NCBI GenBank assembly: GCA_949126835.1
Contig: OX421497.1
Coordinates: forward strand, 18,100,409-18,164,408
Length of the DNA stretch: 64,000 bases
Direction of reading: 5' to 3'
DNA from: Anisus vortex
Taxonomy: Eukaryota > Mollusca > Gastropoda > Planorbidae
Part shown: positions 38,330-50,614 of the stretch, in pieces
Layout: every line of letters starts with the position of its first letter
Position numbering within the stretch: the first letter of the stretch is position 1
Made by a program: the position numbers and the translations under genes
Notes under the pieces: generated by a model
What the model saw: the letters and a program-made list of their open reading frames with translations, nothing else
What the model was told of the DNA's origin: nothing
Databases searched by the model: none

Positions 38330-38523
38330 TGTATCAGTTTACCCTGACCATCAATATGTTGGTTAACATCTGGCGCCCGACACAATGCTCCAAGGTCAGC
38401 TCAGACAGTTGTATCAATCCTAACCGGCACCAGAAGACCGTGACGTGGATTGACTTAGGCGGGAGATACCCCGTTCACAGAAGTCAATATTTGATGAGAA
38501 GAGTGAATGAGATGGGCACGTAG
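38330..38523 (+). pseudogene. Fragment resembling a fucolectin/F5-8C-like domain exon
   Basis: The frame reads VTWIDLGGRYPVHRSQYLMR, like the strand pattern W-x-IDLG-x-x-Y-x-V-x-R-I in galactose-binding domains of lectins and MEGF-type receptors. No splice-consistent neighbours are visible, so it is probably a captured or decayed exon. Confidence 0.4.
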
Positions 38524-40484
38524 CTTGGATTCAAAGTCATCCGTTCTCTATTTTGGCATGCACCTTTGTTCGTTGCAACCGCCACTTCCGTTCGTTATTG
38601 AAATAACGTTTAAACAAGAAAAACACGATGTGTAGGCCTAATATACATAAAAACATGCATTAGAAATATTAGTTTACTGGTTGTATAGATCATACTAATG
38701 TGTAGCCTTCTATTCGAAATGATTACAGAAATAAGGCTGTTTTATTAAAGTAAAAGTGCAGAAGTTAAACAAACGAGTGTTGTACAATATACAATATAGA
38801 CTAGGGTAAACAATCGCGCTAGGTGTGATATTTTAGGTGTTTAACACTTTCGTTTAATTGTTGCTCTATTTATTTCATCAAACTATAATCGACTCATTTC
38901 TTATAAATTTTATCTTTAGTACAAGAAAGACATCTCTTGGTTAGGTAATAAGAGGCAGGCGTGTGCGTGTGTGGAAGGGGGGGGGAGGGGGGGGGCGGGA
39001 TATTGTAGATTGAATCCCACAAGGAGAATAATCGAATTCTTACATAATAGTACAATAAAATACAATTCATATAGTTTTATAGACCTATATAATTGAAAAA
39101 AAAATTTTTTTCATCTCAAATTCTTAAACTTTTTTTTATATTTATCTTATGGATTGTGAATATATCCGTTTGCCTTTTACTAGTGAAGTAAATAAACCTA
39201 ATCGTTTCATTGGTAAAAAAAAATGAACAATTAAATGTAACGATGGGCCTAACTAACAATTTAATAATGTAACTCTAATTTTGCTTATGCCAACATATGT
39301 GACAAATTAACTAGGCCTACATATGGGCGATTTCCAAAATGTTATTATTTAAAAAATGCTTGGGCCAATAACAAGAATGTGTAGTGAATGATATAGTTGC
39401 TAAAAAAGGAAGCATTTCATTTATAATGTCAACCGGTCTACAACTAGTTGACCTACCTAAGTAAGCCTTTTAATAAGCTTACTTTAAGCTGACCTATTGC
39501 TTTATACAAAATTACAGGCGTTTCCTGTTTCAGTTTAAACATAGTTCAATAAAGATTGGGCACTTTGTATGTTCTATGTTCTATTTGTAATCCGTATATC
39601 AGGAAAGAAACAGTTTTTTTTTTTTATACAGTCTCTACACTGACCTTTTAAGACCAAATACTGTATTTGTTTTTCGAATTCTTTGAATTCTAGAAATAGT
39701 TTCATTTTGCATTTTATGTATTTTTTATGTTTTATAAATCGGAAATAAAACTATTAAGGAACTCTGTATTAAGGCTGATACATTCTTAGGGTGAAACGTA
39801 AATAAGATGTTTTGGTGTTACATTTAGAAACAAAAATGACATAGACCTATACTTTTATGCTAACTCCTTTTGCTTCATTTTATATTTCAATCAATTAGCA
39901 GCTTTACTTAGCTTTAATTAGACTTGTACGGCCTAATAAATCTTTGATAACTCCTTTGTAATAAATGTGTCCGCAAAGTGACAAACTGACTAAGTGACAT
40001 AGTCACGGGTCAGTAAGCCAAGATTAGTAGAGATTCAAGGTGTTTTTTTTTTTATGTCCCAAACTACGACGACAAGAGTTTGACTTGAAAACGTGGGCCC
40101 CAGTTCTAACTGGTAGAGCAGAGAACACATCTATATTGCAATAGGTCAAAGTTCACCCTGTCGAGAATGCCACTGCTTGTTTGACTGAGCTCTTTCAACC
40201 AAAAATCTCATTTGTCGTAATGCTTGGTCAAACAGTTTGATAGTCTCTTACCCAGACGGTGTCACCACGGTAAAGTCCCCAGTTGTCTTCACTGTGACAT
40301 TTGAAGCTCCGTAAGTTTCTCATTTCACCATTGAGTTTAGCAAGGGGTCGATAAAAAATAAAGACAATCTGCACGTAATGTTTAGAGAAAGGCTATTCAG
40401 TTCATATAAATGATATCTGTGACCTAAGGACCAATGGATTGTCCAAAAAAAAAAAGAAGTCATCGTAAACAGTATAGTCTAGAA
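38524..40484. other. Intergenic region without supported genes
   Basis: AT-rich. G-runs at about 38979-38997. No transposon ends or open frames of note. Confidence 0.5.
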
Positions 40485-41240
40485 CATAGGTTCTCAACGG
40501 GGGCGATATCGCCCCCCGGGGGGCGGTGATAATCTTTAGGGGGGCGCTGACATTCCCGGAGGCGATTGGGGGGCGGTGAAGGGCAAGTGGGCGGTGCAAA
40601 CGTACCTTATATATTTTAACACCTCAGCTATTTGAATCGAATAGTTTTTGTGGGAGGAAATGTGATGTAAACGCAAAAGCTGCTAAAGATCTGATATCTC
40701 CCAACAGTATGCCTACATATTATTATATTAATAAGAAATAGGAATCGCAGTGACTTTTCGATGAAGTAGGGGTCTGTATTTGGCAAGTGAGCGGCCGGCT
40801 GGTCCTGCGGTTGGTTCACCGGACTGTCAACTCTGCTGACCCATCACTGTCGCCCTAACATCTGCTAATATTAATGATATTGTGATCTCAGTTTGACCGA
40901 GATGTCCTTATAGTGTTTTTCAGATTTTAGGCAGACGCGTTACTAATGTTAAGAGGTATTAACAAACTGTAATCATACAAATTGGGTAGTTATTGTGATG
41001 TTTGACAATATACATATAAATTCTTTAGTCATATAATATTTATACAATTTTCAAATACTTTTTACAGTTTGATCATTTCAAAGTCATAGATTGTAAGCCA
41101 TTAATTTTGTATAAAAGAAAAAAAAAAGAAAAATTAGCTTAAAAAAAAAACCGGGCTAATTATCTCCCTTTAACAAAAATGTTTCCGCATTTGATTCAAT
41201 AGTGATGCCGAACAAGTTCTGTTTTGTAATATAACAACAA
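40485..41240. mobile_element. Partial hAT element, plus orientation
   Basis: Left edge CATAGGTTCTCAACGGGGGC resembles hAT ends, followed by a G/C palindrome (CGCCCCCCGGGGGGCG). 40990-41240 matches the inside of the hAT at 11750-11990 (TAAGCCATTAATTTT, TTAATTATCTCCCTT-type blocks). No right end seen. Confidence 0.5.
40785..40870 (+). repeat. tRNA-like SINE fragment
   Basis: GGTTGGTTCACCGGACTGTC then CACTGTCGCCCTAACA matches 48805-48990 (TTAGTTCACCGGACTGTC ... CCCTGTCGCCCTGCAA). Confidence 0.5.
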
Positions 41241-41916
41241 TATTATTGATTATTAGACCTAAGGTCAAAATTGAAACAAAAATAGACAAATTGCTAGCAA
41301 CACACCAGGCAAACGATTCGCATTAATATTGAGGCAATAGCAGACTAATTCTGAACTAATACACAATTTCACCCTGAACTTCTAAACTGTTGAAAAGATA
41401 ATATTTTAGCTAAGTTTCAATTATTGAAATATACAAATTAGAATGAATAAATATTTCAAAGTTTTAAATTATTTTTTTTTTAGGTAGGCTATAGATCTAA
41501 CAGATTTATAGATCAAAGAATAAAACGCAGCACTGACAGATTAGACGGTCTATTCCAACACAGAGGCAGCATGTTCCAAAATATTTTTTTGCTAAGCCAA
41601 AGTAATTAGAATTTAGAATTTACAACAATATAAAATAACCGCGCATTAGAATTTAAATAAATTATGGCCTTTAAAGAAAATAAAATATATTTTGTTTTAA
41701 GTAGGTGTACCCAAAAAACGTTATAATTTACAAAAAAAGTTATCGCTATATAACTAGCTTAAGAGTGTTATTTTATGTTTATTTAGAAATAAGCTTATAT
41801 GTAAACAAATCATCGGTTTTGAATAATAGAACGGGTTGAAGAGGGGGTTGAGGGGGCGTGATTGTATTCTTATGAAAAGTGTCAATAAGATGGTATTACG
41901 ATTAAATTGTATATGC
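41241..41916. other. AT-rich spacer between two hAT pieces
   Basis: No gene or clear element ends. Confidence 0.45.
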
Positions 41917-42605
41917 CAGGGGTCGGCAACATAAGGCACGCGTGCCAGATTTGGCACCCCGAGCGATTTTAAATGGCTCGCGAGAGACCTCCAAGAGGTG
42001 TTTCTTGCTGAATTTTGTTTCCGGTATTGAATGAGGAGAACTAACTGTTGAAGCCAATGTTACTGAATGGCAGCGAATATTTCAGTGAGTTAAACGCATT
42101 TACAAAGAACGGTTCAAAGAGCTCTTTGAACTGTTAGACCACCGGAATAGATTTGCATTGAAACTGGACATATCTGGCCGTGAATTCAATTTCAAAACAA
42201 TTAAATACATGAACTTACTTCCCTAATTTAGGGGACGTCCATTAAATACGTCAACAAAATAGGGGGGAGGGGGGGTCTGAAAAAGTGCGACAATTGTTGA
42301 CATGGGGGAGGGGGGGAGGTCAAGAAAAGTTGACGTCAACAATGTTACTTTTTATGAGGTAAATAATGATAAAAAATTATTTAGTACTAAATTCTACATT
42401 TGTCCTTTTAAACTTACATAGATAACATTAACAACATAGTTTTACGTTAATACAAATATATCAATTATGGAAACTACATTTGATATGTCCTTTTTGTGTC
42501 CATCTTGCTAGTTTGTAGATCTATATATGGGTGTAAACTAATGCAATTATTAGCAAGGCAAAGTGACCGACCAATTATAGAAAACCTCACCTTCGCTGTC
42601 TAGCG

Positions 42606-43084
42606 TAGGGTTGCCATGGGTGTCAAAAGGAGGACGCCGAGAGACAAAAAAGGAGGACATTGTGTTTCAATTGCATAGTTTCGCATTTAGCCCGCAATCA
42701 GTATAATTTTATTACAAGAGCTGCCACTAAGTTTAAATGTGTATTGGTAAACTGAGCAAGAAACAGTTTTGTTAAAAATAACATATAAATTCAATGTAGG
42801 CTGAAAGGCAGCTTGCATTTGATTGGGCAACTTTAAAGCTCATGCACAAGTCTTCTAAAAAAACGGATAATTCTTTTCTTGTACAAATGATCACCTGTTT
42901 ATTAATTATATTCTTAACATGTTAATACTAATTTTAAAATGTAGGCCTATTTGTCCTTATGCCAAAACATAAAATATTACAAAAGCTGGACATTTTAAAG
43001 GTATTCTGCTTTGCCTGACGGACGGAGGACAAGAATCTAAATAGGAGGACATGTCCTCCTTTTGCCGTACGTCTAGCAACCTTA
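42606..43084. mobile_element. hAT MITE nested in the PIF/Harbinger-like element
   Basis: Ends TAGGGTTGC and GCAACCTTA. GTCTAGCG is duplicated at 42598-42605 and 43085-43092. Inverted inner blocks GGAGGACGCC/GTCCTCCTTTTG. No coding. Confidence 0.88.
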
Positions 43085-43752
43085 GTCTAGCGAGACATGG
43101 TGGCTGGAATAACAAAAGGAACACAAACACACCAACAAACTGCCTATAGAGAACGTTCAGAAAACCAGTTTTTTGCCGCTTAGTAAGCTTAGGCCTACAT
43201 TTAAATTAGGCTAGGCGCCAGAGTCTGGCGTTCGGTATATTTTATAAGCCATATAAGTGATGGCTGGCATTGACAATAGAATTAAAAACATTAATAGGCC
43301 CTCGCCGAACCTATAACTAATGTTTGCAAAGTATTGAATGAAGTGAATTTTGTGAATCCAACATGGTTATTTTAAAAATATTTCCTTCAGAAAAATAATT
43401 CTTGGTCCACCCCATGAAGTACGAAATACGTAGGCCCTATCCTACCTTATTTCCTTTTAACAGCCCTAATTCTGATACATAAACGAATATATTTTTGATC
43501 ACAACGTTATAATAGGTGAACCATTCAAATTAGGTCGATTAGGCTACATATTTAGTAATTTTTACAACTTCATTTCTAATATTCTGGAAAAATTTGATGA
43601 GATAAAAATGTATTAGTATCAGTTGCGTCGCCATTATTGCAAGGAGTGGGTGGCAAATAGTGCAAGGTAGGGGACAGGGAAGACCGTGTGTATATATTGT
43701 GTGTGTACAATAATGTAAGAAGGCATAGTGAACATATGGTTGAAGTTGAAAT

Positions 43753-44568
43753 TAGGTATGTTAAAACCGGTTTTTCTTCAAAACCTGTTTTCGGTTCTAT
43801 AAAACCGGTTTAAAACCGGATTTCGGTTTCTCTCCCCCTCTCCCCACCCCCTTCCAGCGCAATGTCACAAGTCCAAGGTTGGAAAAGCCAAATGTGCGAA
43901 GATTTGTAGATATATTTGAAAAATAGTTCAAATTTAATTAGTGTCTGCAGGGCATTCAAGAGGTTGATTTCTTTGAATAAAATATGGTACACTTTACCAT
44001 AAAATTCTTTAGAACTAAAAAAAATCTGGGCTAATTGATTAAAACCGATAATAGCTTTCAATAGTGATAATGAAATTTAAGATTATTGTTGACCATGATA
44101 TTAAAAAGCATCTGAAGAGGATGACGATGTTAATCCAGGATGCTTAGTACGCAGATGCGTACGCAATCCGGTGCGTGGTACTGCCACCGCTCCGGCTTAT
44201 CTGTTGGGAACGTAGTTTACAACGAGCCATCGTTAAAGACGTTTAAAATTTTCTGACTCAAAGGATTGTAACTGTACCTTAACATTTGGTTTGATGTTGT
44301 TTTTTATCGCAAGCCATAGTTGGTATTTGGAAAATAAGAAACACAATATCTAAGACTAAATACTGTTAGTAAGGTATTTCAAGAATTGTTTTGTGTGAAT
44401 TAGGCCTATTTATTAAAAATATTTCCATCAAAACCAAAAAAAAAAGGCTGTGCTACTTGAAATAATGATTAGGCCTACCTCCCAACCAAGAAACCTAAAT
44501 CCGGTTTTGAAAATCAAAACCGGTGTTCGGTTTCAAAACCGGAATCCGGTATTCGGTTAACATCCCTA
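43753..44568. mobile_element. Second nested hAT element (AACCGG-rich ends)
   Basis: Left TAGGTATGTTAAAACCGG and reverse-complemented right TAGGGATGTTAACCGAA. Both subterminal regions carry repeated AAAACCGG. The flanks GTTGAAAT (43745-43752) and GTTAAAAT (44569-44576) agree at 7 of 8. Confidence 0.75.
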
Positions 44569-45515
44569 GTTAAAATAGAAGGCTAATTTACAACTGGTGC
44601 ACAATTTTGACCCAAACTATTTGACATTTAACATTGTATCAAAAGCTATTTTAGTGAACGTAGAATTTAAACATGATAAAATATGATAATGAAAAGAACA
44701 ATAGTAAACATATGAGAATTATAGTCAATTAGAAATCTTTTTAATAAGTTTTAAAATGTATTACAATTAATTAGCCTATAGTATAGACCTTTCCGATTTA
44801 AATCTATATTAAACAAAAAGACAAGCGTCTAAAATTGTGTTACTAGTTTTAGGGGGGGGGGGGTAACCAATTGTTGACGTAATTATATAGGGGGGGGGGG
44901 TCTATGAAAGTTTGACAGTTGTTGAAAAGGGGGAGGGGGGGGAGGTAAAAATCGCCTAAAAATTGTTGACGTAATTAATGGACGTCCCCTTATGGCATTT
45001 TGAAGATAAATAGATGTTGTTTTATTTCAGAGTTTTATAAACGAAAATAAAACTTTCAAGTTCATGGACTCCTGTTTTCATACCACATCAAGCCTAACTG
45101 GATTTATCCAACTACAACCGTATTAGATGTGGATCTTCTTTTTTTTTTAAGTGGCGGGATAATTACTATTTTTGAAATAGCTGCAAGTTGCGTTTTTAAA
45201 CACACACTAAAAAATGGGCATGAAAATCCTAGATTTGTTTAAAAGAAATAATAATAAAAAAGTAATATTAGTTTTATATAGAAACAAAACTTTATTTAGC
45301 ATCACTATCATAATAGAATCAAATTTATTTGAAAACGTTATTTTGATAAAAGGGAAAATAATTAAACCATTTTCTTTGCGCTAATATTAGAAAATATGTT
45401 TCTTTTTTTTTTATAAAAGAATAAATGCCTTACAATTTTTAACTATAAATTATCAAACTATTAAAGATGTTTGAAAATCATATAAATATTGAATGACTAA
45501 AAAATGTATATGTAG

Positions 45516-46279
45516 GGCGATCTTTCTTTTACCGCATAAACAGCTGTGTCTAAAGCAGCAACATAAAAGTGGATCTTGAAACTTTCTGAGGGGTCACCTG
45601 CAATATTTACAGATTCATCTGTTGATTCTTAATAAACCATGTTCTTCTTTTTTTTTTTAGTGCACCAATTTGACTGGACCATCTTGTGCCACTTAAGGAA
45701 TTTAATGTACTCGTTTTCGTAATTAACAGTCTGAAACTGCACAAAAACAACTGCATTGCCCATGCAAACAACTAAGCGCCATCACGACATACGATTCACG
45801 AACTGACTTGAAGGTCACGTCACTTCACTAATATATTCCACCGCCGCATCGCATCCAGGGTGTGGCCGGGGGAAGTTAGGGGGTGCCTTTTTGCACTCCG
45901 CTACGCACAGCGAGGTTGCCAAACTAAGTACTGTTACCGTGTTACGGCATACTTTTCTATTTTCTTAGACAACTTAAATAAACTACCCTTCGCCTTTCAT
46001 TACCTAGAAATTTCTCTGCTTATGCGCGCAGAAGTACTAAACTTTAACATAGTTTATATTTTTAAATCCCCTAATTAAAAAAAATCCTAAATTTTGCGCC
46101 CCCCCCCCCCCCCAAAAAAAAAAAATTTTGCGCCATAGGCAGCCGCCTAGTTCGCCTATATGGGTGAGCCGGCCCTGGGGCTAATATCTCTCTCTCTATA
46201 AGGTAGACTGTGTGTCAAATCAGTTTTCCATTATGTTATTTAAAGACACGTGACCTTATTGTATGGAGGTATATAGTAT
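45516..46279. other. Region with a hAT-type end
   Basis: 46125-46177 ends GGTGAGCCGGCCCTG, i.e. CAGGGCCGGCTCACC on the minus strand, a hAT-like terminus. The opposite end may be near 45856 (CAGGGTGTGGCC) but is unconvincing. C-run 46099-46113. No gene. Confidence 0.4.
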
Positions 46280-47110
46280 ATAGGGGGCGATGGGTAGAGG
46301 TAGTGGCCTACCTTTCGATGTCTGGCATGTTGCAACTTCGGGTGGACAGAATCAATGATCCTCATCCATCCTCTTAATCTCTCAAATGTGGCTCCAAGCG
46401 CCATACCCCGACAAACTGCCTCAGCTGGCAGACCAAACCATGTGAGGTGGGGGTGTTAACACGGCACCATTGGGCGTAAAACATTCTCGGTGCAGGCTAC
46501 CGGTCAGGGTGCAAAAGTTCCCAGACGAACTTAAACGACCACGTGTTCACGACCAAGGTGGACCACCTAGTTGGAGGCACTCGGCTGTGGTCAGGCATGG
46601 AGAGGGATGGGCGCCGCCATGCTACACCTGCCATAGATGTGCCACATGAATATGAACAAAGATCCCTAACACATACCGGTGCGGCCGTCGCCCGGGTTAC
46701 CAAGGGCCGCACATACCATTATCTGACCCGGGCAGAGGTGGAAAGTATGCTACTTGTCAAACAATAGACAGAATAAATGACAGAAAAAAAATCACTGTAT
46801 CTACTTGGAACGAAAGATCATTGAGAGAAACTGGTAAACTAGAGGAACTCACATACGAAATGAGCAGCTACAAATGGGAATCTTGGGTCTGTACAAAATG
46901 AAATGGAAAAACTTTGGAGAAACATGGACCCAAGAAGGTCACCCGTTTCAATTAGGTTAAAGGCAACACCATTCAACCTAACATCATACAGGCTCTAAGG
47001 GCCAACATTAGACTATGATGACGAAGAAATGGAGGAATTTTACAATCAACTCTAAGAGGTACTAAACCAAACTCCTAAGAAAGACCTTGTCGTTGTTCAG
47101 GATAACTGGC
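46280..47110 (+). pseudogene. RTE-like LINE 5' part: endonuclease-domain fragment
   Basis: 46786-47110 reads STWNERSLRETGKLEELTYE, then KATPFNLTS and DYDDEEMEEFYNQL, the N-terminal endonuclease of RTE-type ORF2 (often annotated as craniofacial development protein 2-like). Stops and deletions break it. The GC-richer 46300-46780 upstream is presumably its 5' region. It ends at a (TA)n tract (47138-47167). Confidence 0.75.
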
Positions 47111-47310
47111 AAAAGTAGGAGAATCCTATATAGGCTAGTCTATATATATATATATATATATATATATGGGATTGTAAGTTTCCCTAATATTTTCCAATGA
47201 CAATTCGCCTAAAGCTATTTAATCTAAACAATTAATTAGTTCATCGTAACTATTTAATTTTAAATTGAGGATGACAATATTTAGGCTATATGTTATCTAG
47301 ACATCTAGAT

Positions 47311-47506
47311 CAGGGGTCGGCAACCTTTTGACAAAATTGTACCGAATGAGGATTTCTAATTCATGCAGTGTGCCAATAGCCTTAAAGTCGTCTTGTTCTT
47401 TTCCTGTAGAAGAGACTTGAATGACCTCTTTGGAGTCTTTCGCGTGCCATTGAAAGTCGCTCTGCGTGCCAAATCTGGCACGCGTTCTATAGGTTGCCGA
47501 CCCATG
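47311..47506. mobile_element. hAT MITE with perfect 8-bp target duplication
   Basis: CAGGGGTCGGCAACCT at left and reverse-complemented CATGGGTCGGCAACCT at right. ATCTAGAT at 47303-47310 and 47507-47514. The ends are related to those at 12592, 26354 and 41917. Confidence 0.88.
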
Positions 47507-47687
47507 ATCTAGATATAGACATATCTTTTATATATAGGCTAGACCTATTAAACTATATAAGTATAAGCATGTAGGGCCTAAATTAAATAAAACATAAAGT
47601 AGAAGTAGAAAGTAGGCTATGTGTAATTAATATGATCTTTAATTTGTGCCTAAATGGTGTTACCCATAGCGACGCCGTGTAATTTAA

Positions 47688-48132
47688 CTAATCTATATAT
47701 ATAAAAAGACAGTGTTAAGCCCCGCGAGGATCCCCATTGGTCAATTTGAAAACACGTGTGTCACTGACCTATATAGGCCTAGCCCAATATACCGTCTAAT
47801 AATTTTTCACATCGGACATGTGTCTTCGATAGCTCAGTGGTAAACGTAGTGGACTGCTATACGGGCGACCAGGGTTCGATTCTCCAGTTAGACTATACTT
47901 TTTTTTTTCGACAATTAATTTTTCAAACTTTTAAAAACAAAAGACATTGTAAATCTATAGGCAATATAGATTTTGTTAAATAAAAATATTTTACTATTTT
48001 TTTTTACCCTATTACAATATTTATTTACTTTCCTAAAAGTATTCAGTAAGTGTAGTTTATAAATTTGTTATCTGCACCCCAGACAGTCCTTTTTTTTTCA
48101 CCCGGGCAACGCCGGGCAATGTAGCTTGTATA
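47688..48132 (+). mobile_element. Helentron-like non-autonomous element with embedded tRNA-like segment, copy 1
   Basis: Starts near TCTATATATATAAAA and ends at a hairpin CCCGGGCAACGCCGGG followed by CAATGTAGCTTGTA, as in Helentron/HINE-type elements. Shares CCCCATTGGTCAATTTGAAA, CTAATAATTTTTCACATCGG and AACAAAAGACATTGTAAAT with copy 2 at 58247-58740. Class assignment rests on the 3' hairpin and the 5' AT motif. Confidence 0.5.
47824..47890 (+). ncRNA. tRNA-like segment (Pol III A/B-box-like) inside copy 1
   Basis: TAGCTCAGTGG resembles an A box and GGTTCGATTC is a perfect B box. GGACTGCTATACGGG lies where the anticodon arm would be, but the D and anticodon stems do not pair well, so it is not a functional tRNA gene. 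Confidence 0.5.
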
Positions 48133-48804
48133 ATATAAAACACAACAAAAATACTAAACAATTCAGTGAACATGTTAGGGACAAAAATTTGAATTTCTAC
48201 TCAAGGTTACTAGACTAACATAAAAAACTAAAATTATGTCGCTTTTCACCACTGTTTATAGATCAGTGCTTTTCATACAGAAAAGTTCCAAACGAAGCCC
48301 TTTAGTTTATGTATAGTTCAGTGCTTCAAACTCAAATGCTTCCTGTTGATATCCGAATAGTCAGATACAAATAAACAAACATAAACGAGGACAATGATAA
48401 CTGATTGCTGAAAAGTTATTTAGTTAATTATTAGGTTAGACTATAACTGTGATTGGTGGTGTGCTTTTGCAACAATTGAAATATAATGTAATTTACGGCT
48501 CATTTACTTATAGAAAAGTAGTAGGCCTTACCGAGAATTGTTAATGAAACTTAAATTATTATCTACTTAAATTTAAATCTTAAATTTAACTTTTTATGAT
48601 AGATCTAGATCTATATGAAGTTAATTTTTAATATTTTGTTTTATTTATAATAATAATATAGGGCCTAGAGTGGCCTAGACCTATATACTATATAATATTA
48701 TTAAAATTAAATGTATAATTAAATAATAATTATAATTAATAATATAATAATTTTTAATAATTACAATAAATGAATGCATTGAATACGAACGACAATTTGA
48801 GGTT

Positions 48805-48990
48805 GGTCCGGCGCAAGAGTCCAGCGGTTAGTTCACCGGACTGTCAACCAAAAACCAACTGACAGGTCGTGGGTTCTTTGATTCACTATGAACTTCTATC
48901 CCCGCCACTGACAGATCCCTGTCGCCCTGCAAGAGTTTTGGGCCTAGTGGACGTAATAATCTTCTATCTAGAATCTAGAAGGAACGTCTG
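48805..48990 (+). repeat. tRNA-like SINE fragment, second copy
   Basis: TTAGTTCACCGGACTGTCAA with a degenerate B-box-like GTGGGTTCTTTGATTC downstream; related to 40785-40870. Confidence 0.5.
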
Positions 48991-49283
48991 TAAACTTATT
49001 ATAAGAAGATAAGATTTGATAATAATAATAGGCCTACTTCTCCCTGGATTTGGTCTAATTAGCCTCTAGGCCTTTTATTTCTCTTGAGTCTCTTGCAGTC
49101 TTCATTTCAGGTACAGGACAGGGGACCCTATAACTACTATAACTCTTATAACTATAATTATAAATATCAATAATTTAAAAAAAAGCAAAATAAAGTAGGC
49201 CTATGCGGCATGCCCTTTGCAGACAACATTGAATCATTTAATAAATGTAACTGAATTGAATGCATTCAAACTCAATATTATTA

Positions 49284-50472
49284 CCGTATATACTCGCGTA
49301 TAAGTCGCACCGGTGTATAAGTCGCACCCAGTTTGAGATTTTTTTTCTTATACGTTGTCATTGACCCGCGCATAAGTCGCACCCCGACTTCCCAGGTTAC
49401 ACTGCATTTTAATATCTAAAAGATGCATACCTTTTAAACATAAAAATTACTAAATATTCACCCTAATTTGGAAACTTTCCTTAAAAAATGGTTTTAATCG
49501 TGCATAAGGCAAACATAATCAAATAAAGGCAGGGCTTCATTTATTTTAAACCACCGATCAATAGGCCTACAGACATTAGTGAGATGGGAAAGTAAGGTAT
49601 CTATTTCTTCATCTAAGTCCATACTTAAGTTCCTATCCCTATAGTAACTCTACACACAAAAAGTCTTTGAAGTACGTCATTAGACTCAATGTCGCCTAGA
49701 CTGGAGACTGGGAGGCGCCGGCATTTACGACGCACTATACATGTGTCCTAATTACCATTAACATTGTTTGAAATTATTGCAAGTGCGTCTGCGTGACCGA
49801 CAAATAATAGGCTGTGCTTTTTTTTCAACTCTTACATGCAATTAATGAAAAATAAAACACACTTGACATTTAACGCGTCCATCTGCCGATCGTAGTTGCC
49901 TAGAAATGGCGAGTTTTTATCGGAATGCTCAACACTGCCTTATTAGTAGGCTATAGTCTATAAGCCTAGACCTTAAGTAGGCCTACTAAAAAAAAACGCA
50001 TCTTAAGCTCATTAACTTTAAGCCTACCTACATTATAGGCCTAGACAGGCTTTCACACATTTACGATTATTTCCATACTGTAATTTGCGTTCAATAAGCC
50101 TACCCAAAAATGACGCCTTTAAACTTAAGCTATGTTTCGGCAATACAAAATCGGGCCAAAAGTTCAAAAGAAAAGCTGGGGAGGTTGGGTGACTGTAAGA
50201 CCCAAAATATTTGTCGATCTCAATTTCAGTTATATAAAGATAGTAATATGTACACCTACGAAAGTTTTCTAAATGTAAAATGTAGGCCTACGCATATCCT
50301 AGTAATTCTACATTACTATAGTCAACTATACGGGTTATGTAGCAAACTGTATGACAGAGTAGTGATGTTTTTCAAACTTTTCAAAAACAGTGTTGGGTGT
50401 ATAAGTCGCACCCCTACTTTTCGTCGAAATTTTCGGTAAAAAAAAGTGCGACTTATACGCGAGTATATACGG
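49284..50472. mobile_element. 1.19-kb TIR DNA element (CCGTATATACTCG family), copy 1
   Basis: CCGTATATACTCGCGTATAA at left and its reverse complement at right, each bordered by TA. The subterminal repeat GTATAAGTCGCACC is found twice at the left and once at the right. No transposase, so non-autonomous. TA borders suggest a TA-targeting superfamily such as Tc1/mariner. Confidence 0.85.
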
Positions 50473-50614
50473 TAGTTGTCACATCAGCTCCTACTTGTTT
50501 GGAAAGAGAGCCCCCTCGCGTGAAAACCTGTCGTGTAGTAGATACTAAGATACTGTTGTACTGATTATTTGGCATACAAATAAGTAGGCCTATGTTGAAG
50601 CATACTTTGAAACA

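Larger units (their letters stand above)
42231..44989. mobile_element. PIF/Harbinger-like element inserted in the hAT
   Basis: Terminal inverted repeats GGGGACGTCCATTAA(A/T)TACG at both ends, followed by G-rich subterminal runs on both sides. TTA target duplication at 42228-42230 and 44990-44992. A 3-bp TWA duplication is the PIF/Harbinger hallmark. No transposase is recognisable; the interior is filled by two further insertions. Confidence 0.72.
41917..45515 (-). mobile_element. hAT element in inverted orientation, split by a PIF/Harbinger-like insertion
   Basis: Begins CAGGGGTCGGCAAC (the hAT end also seen reversed at 12592). It carries transposase remnants at about 42110-42225 (NRFALKLDISGREFNFKT) and resumes after 44992 with the reverse complement of 11760-11940 at about 45370-45515. 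The far end is not identified. Confidence 0.6.

Noticed and set aside
45856..46177. Pairing two hAT-like ends into one element
   Set aside because: The right end is convincing but the left end matches poorly and there is no target duplication.
46497..46767. Overlapping open frames on both strands
   Set aside because: GC-rich 5' part of a LINE; the frames do not continue into the recognisable endonuclease sequence.
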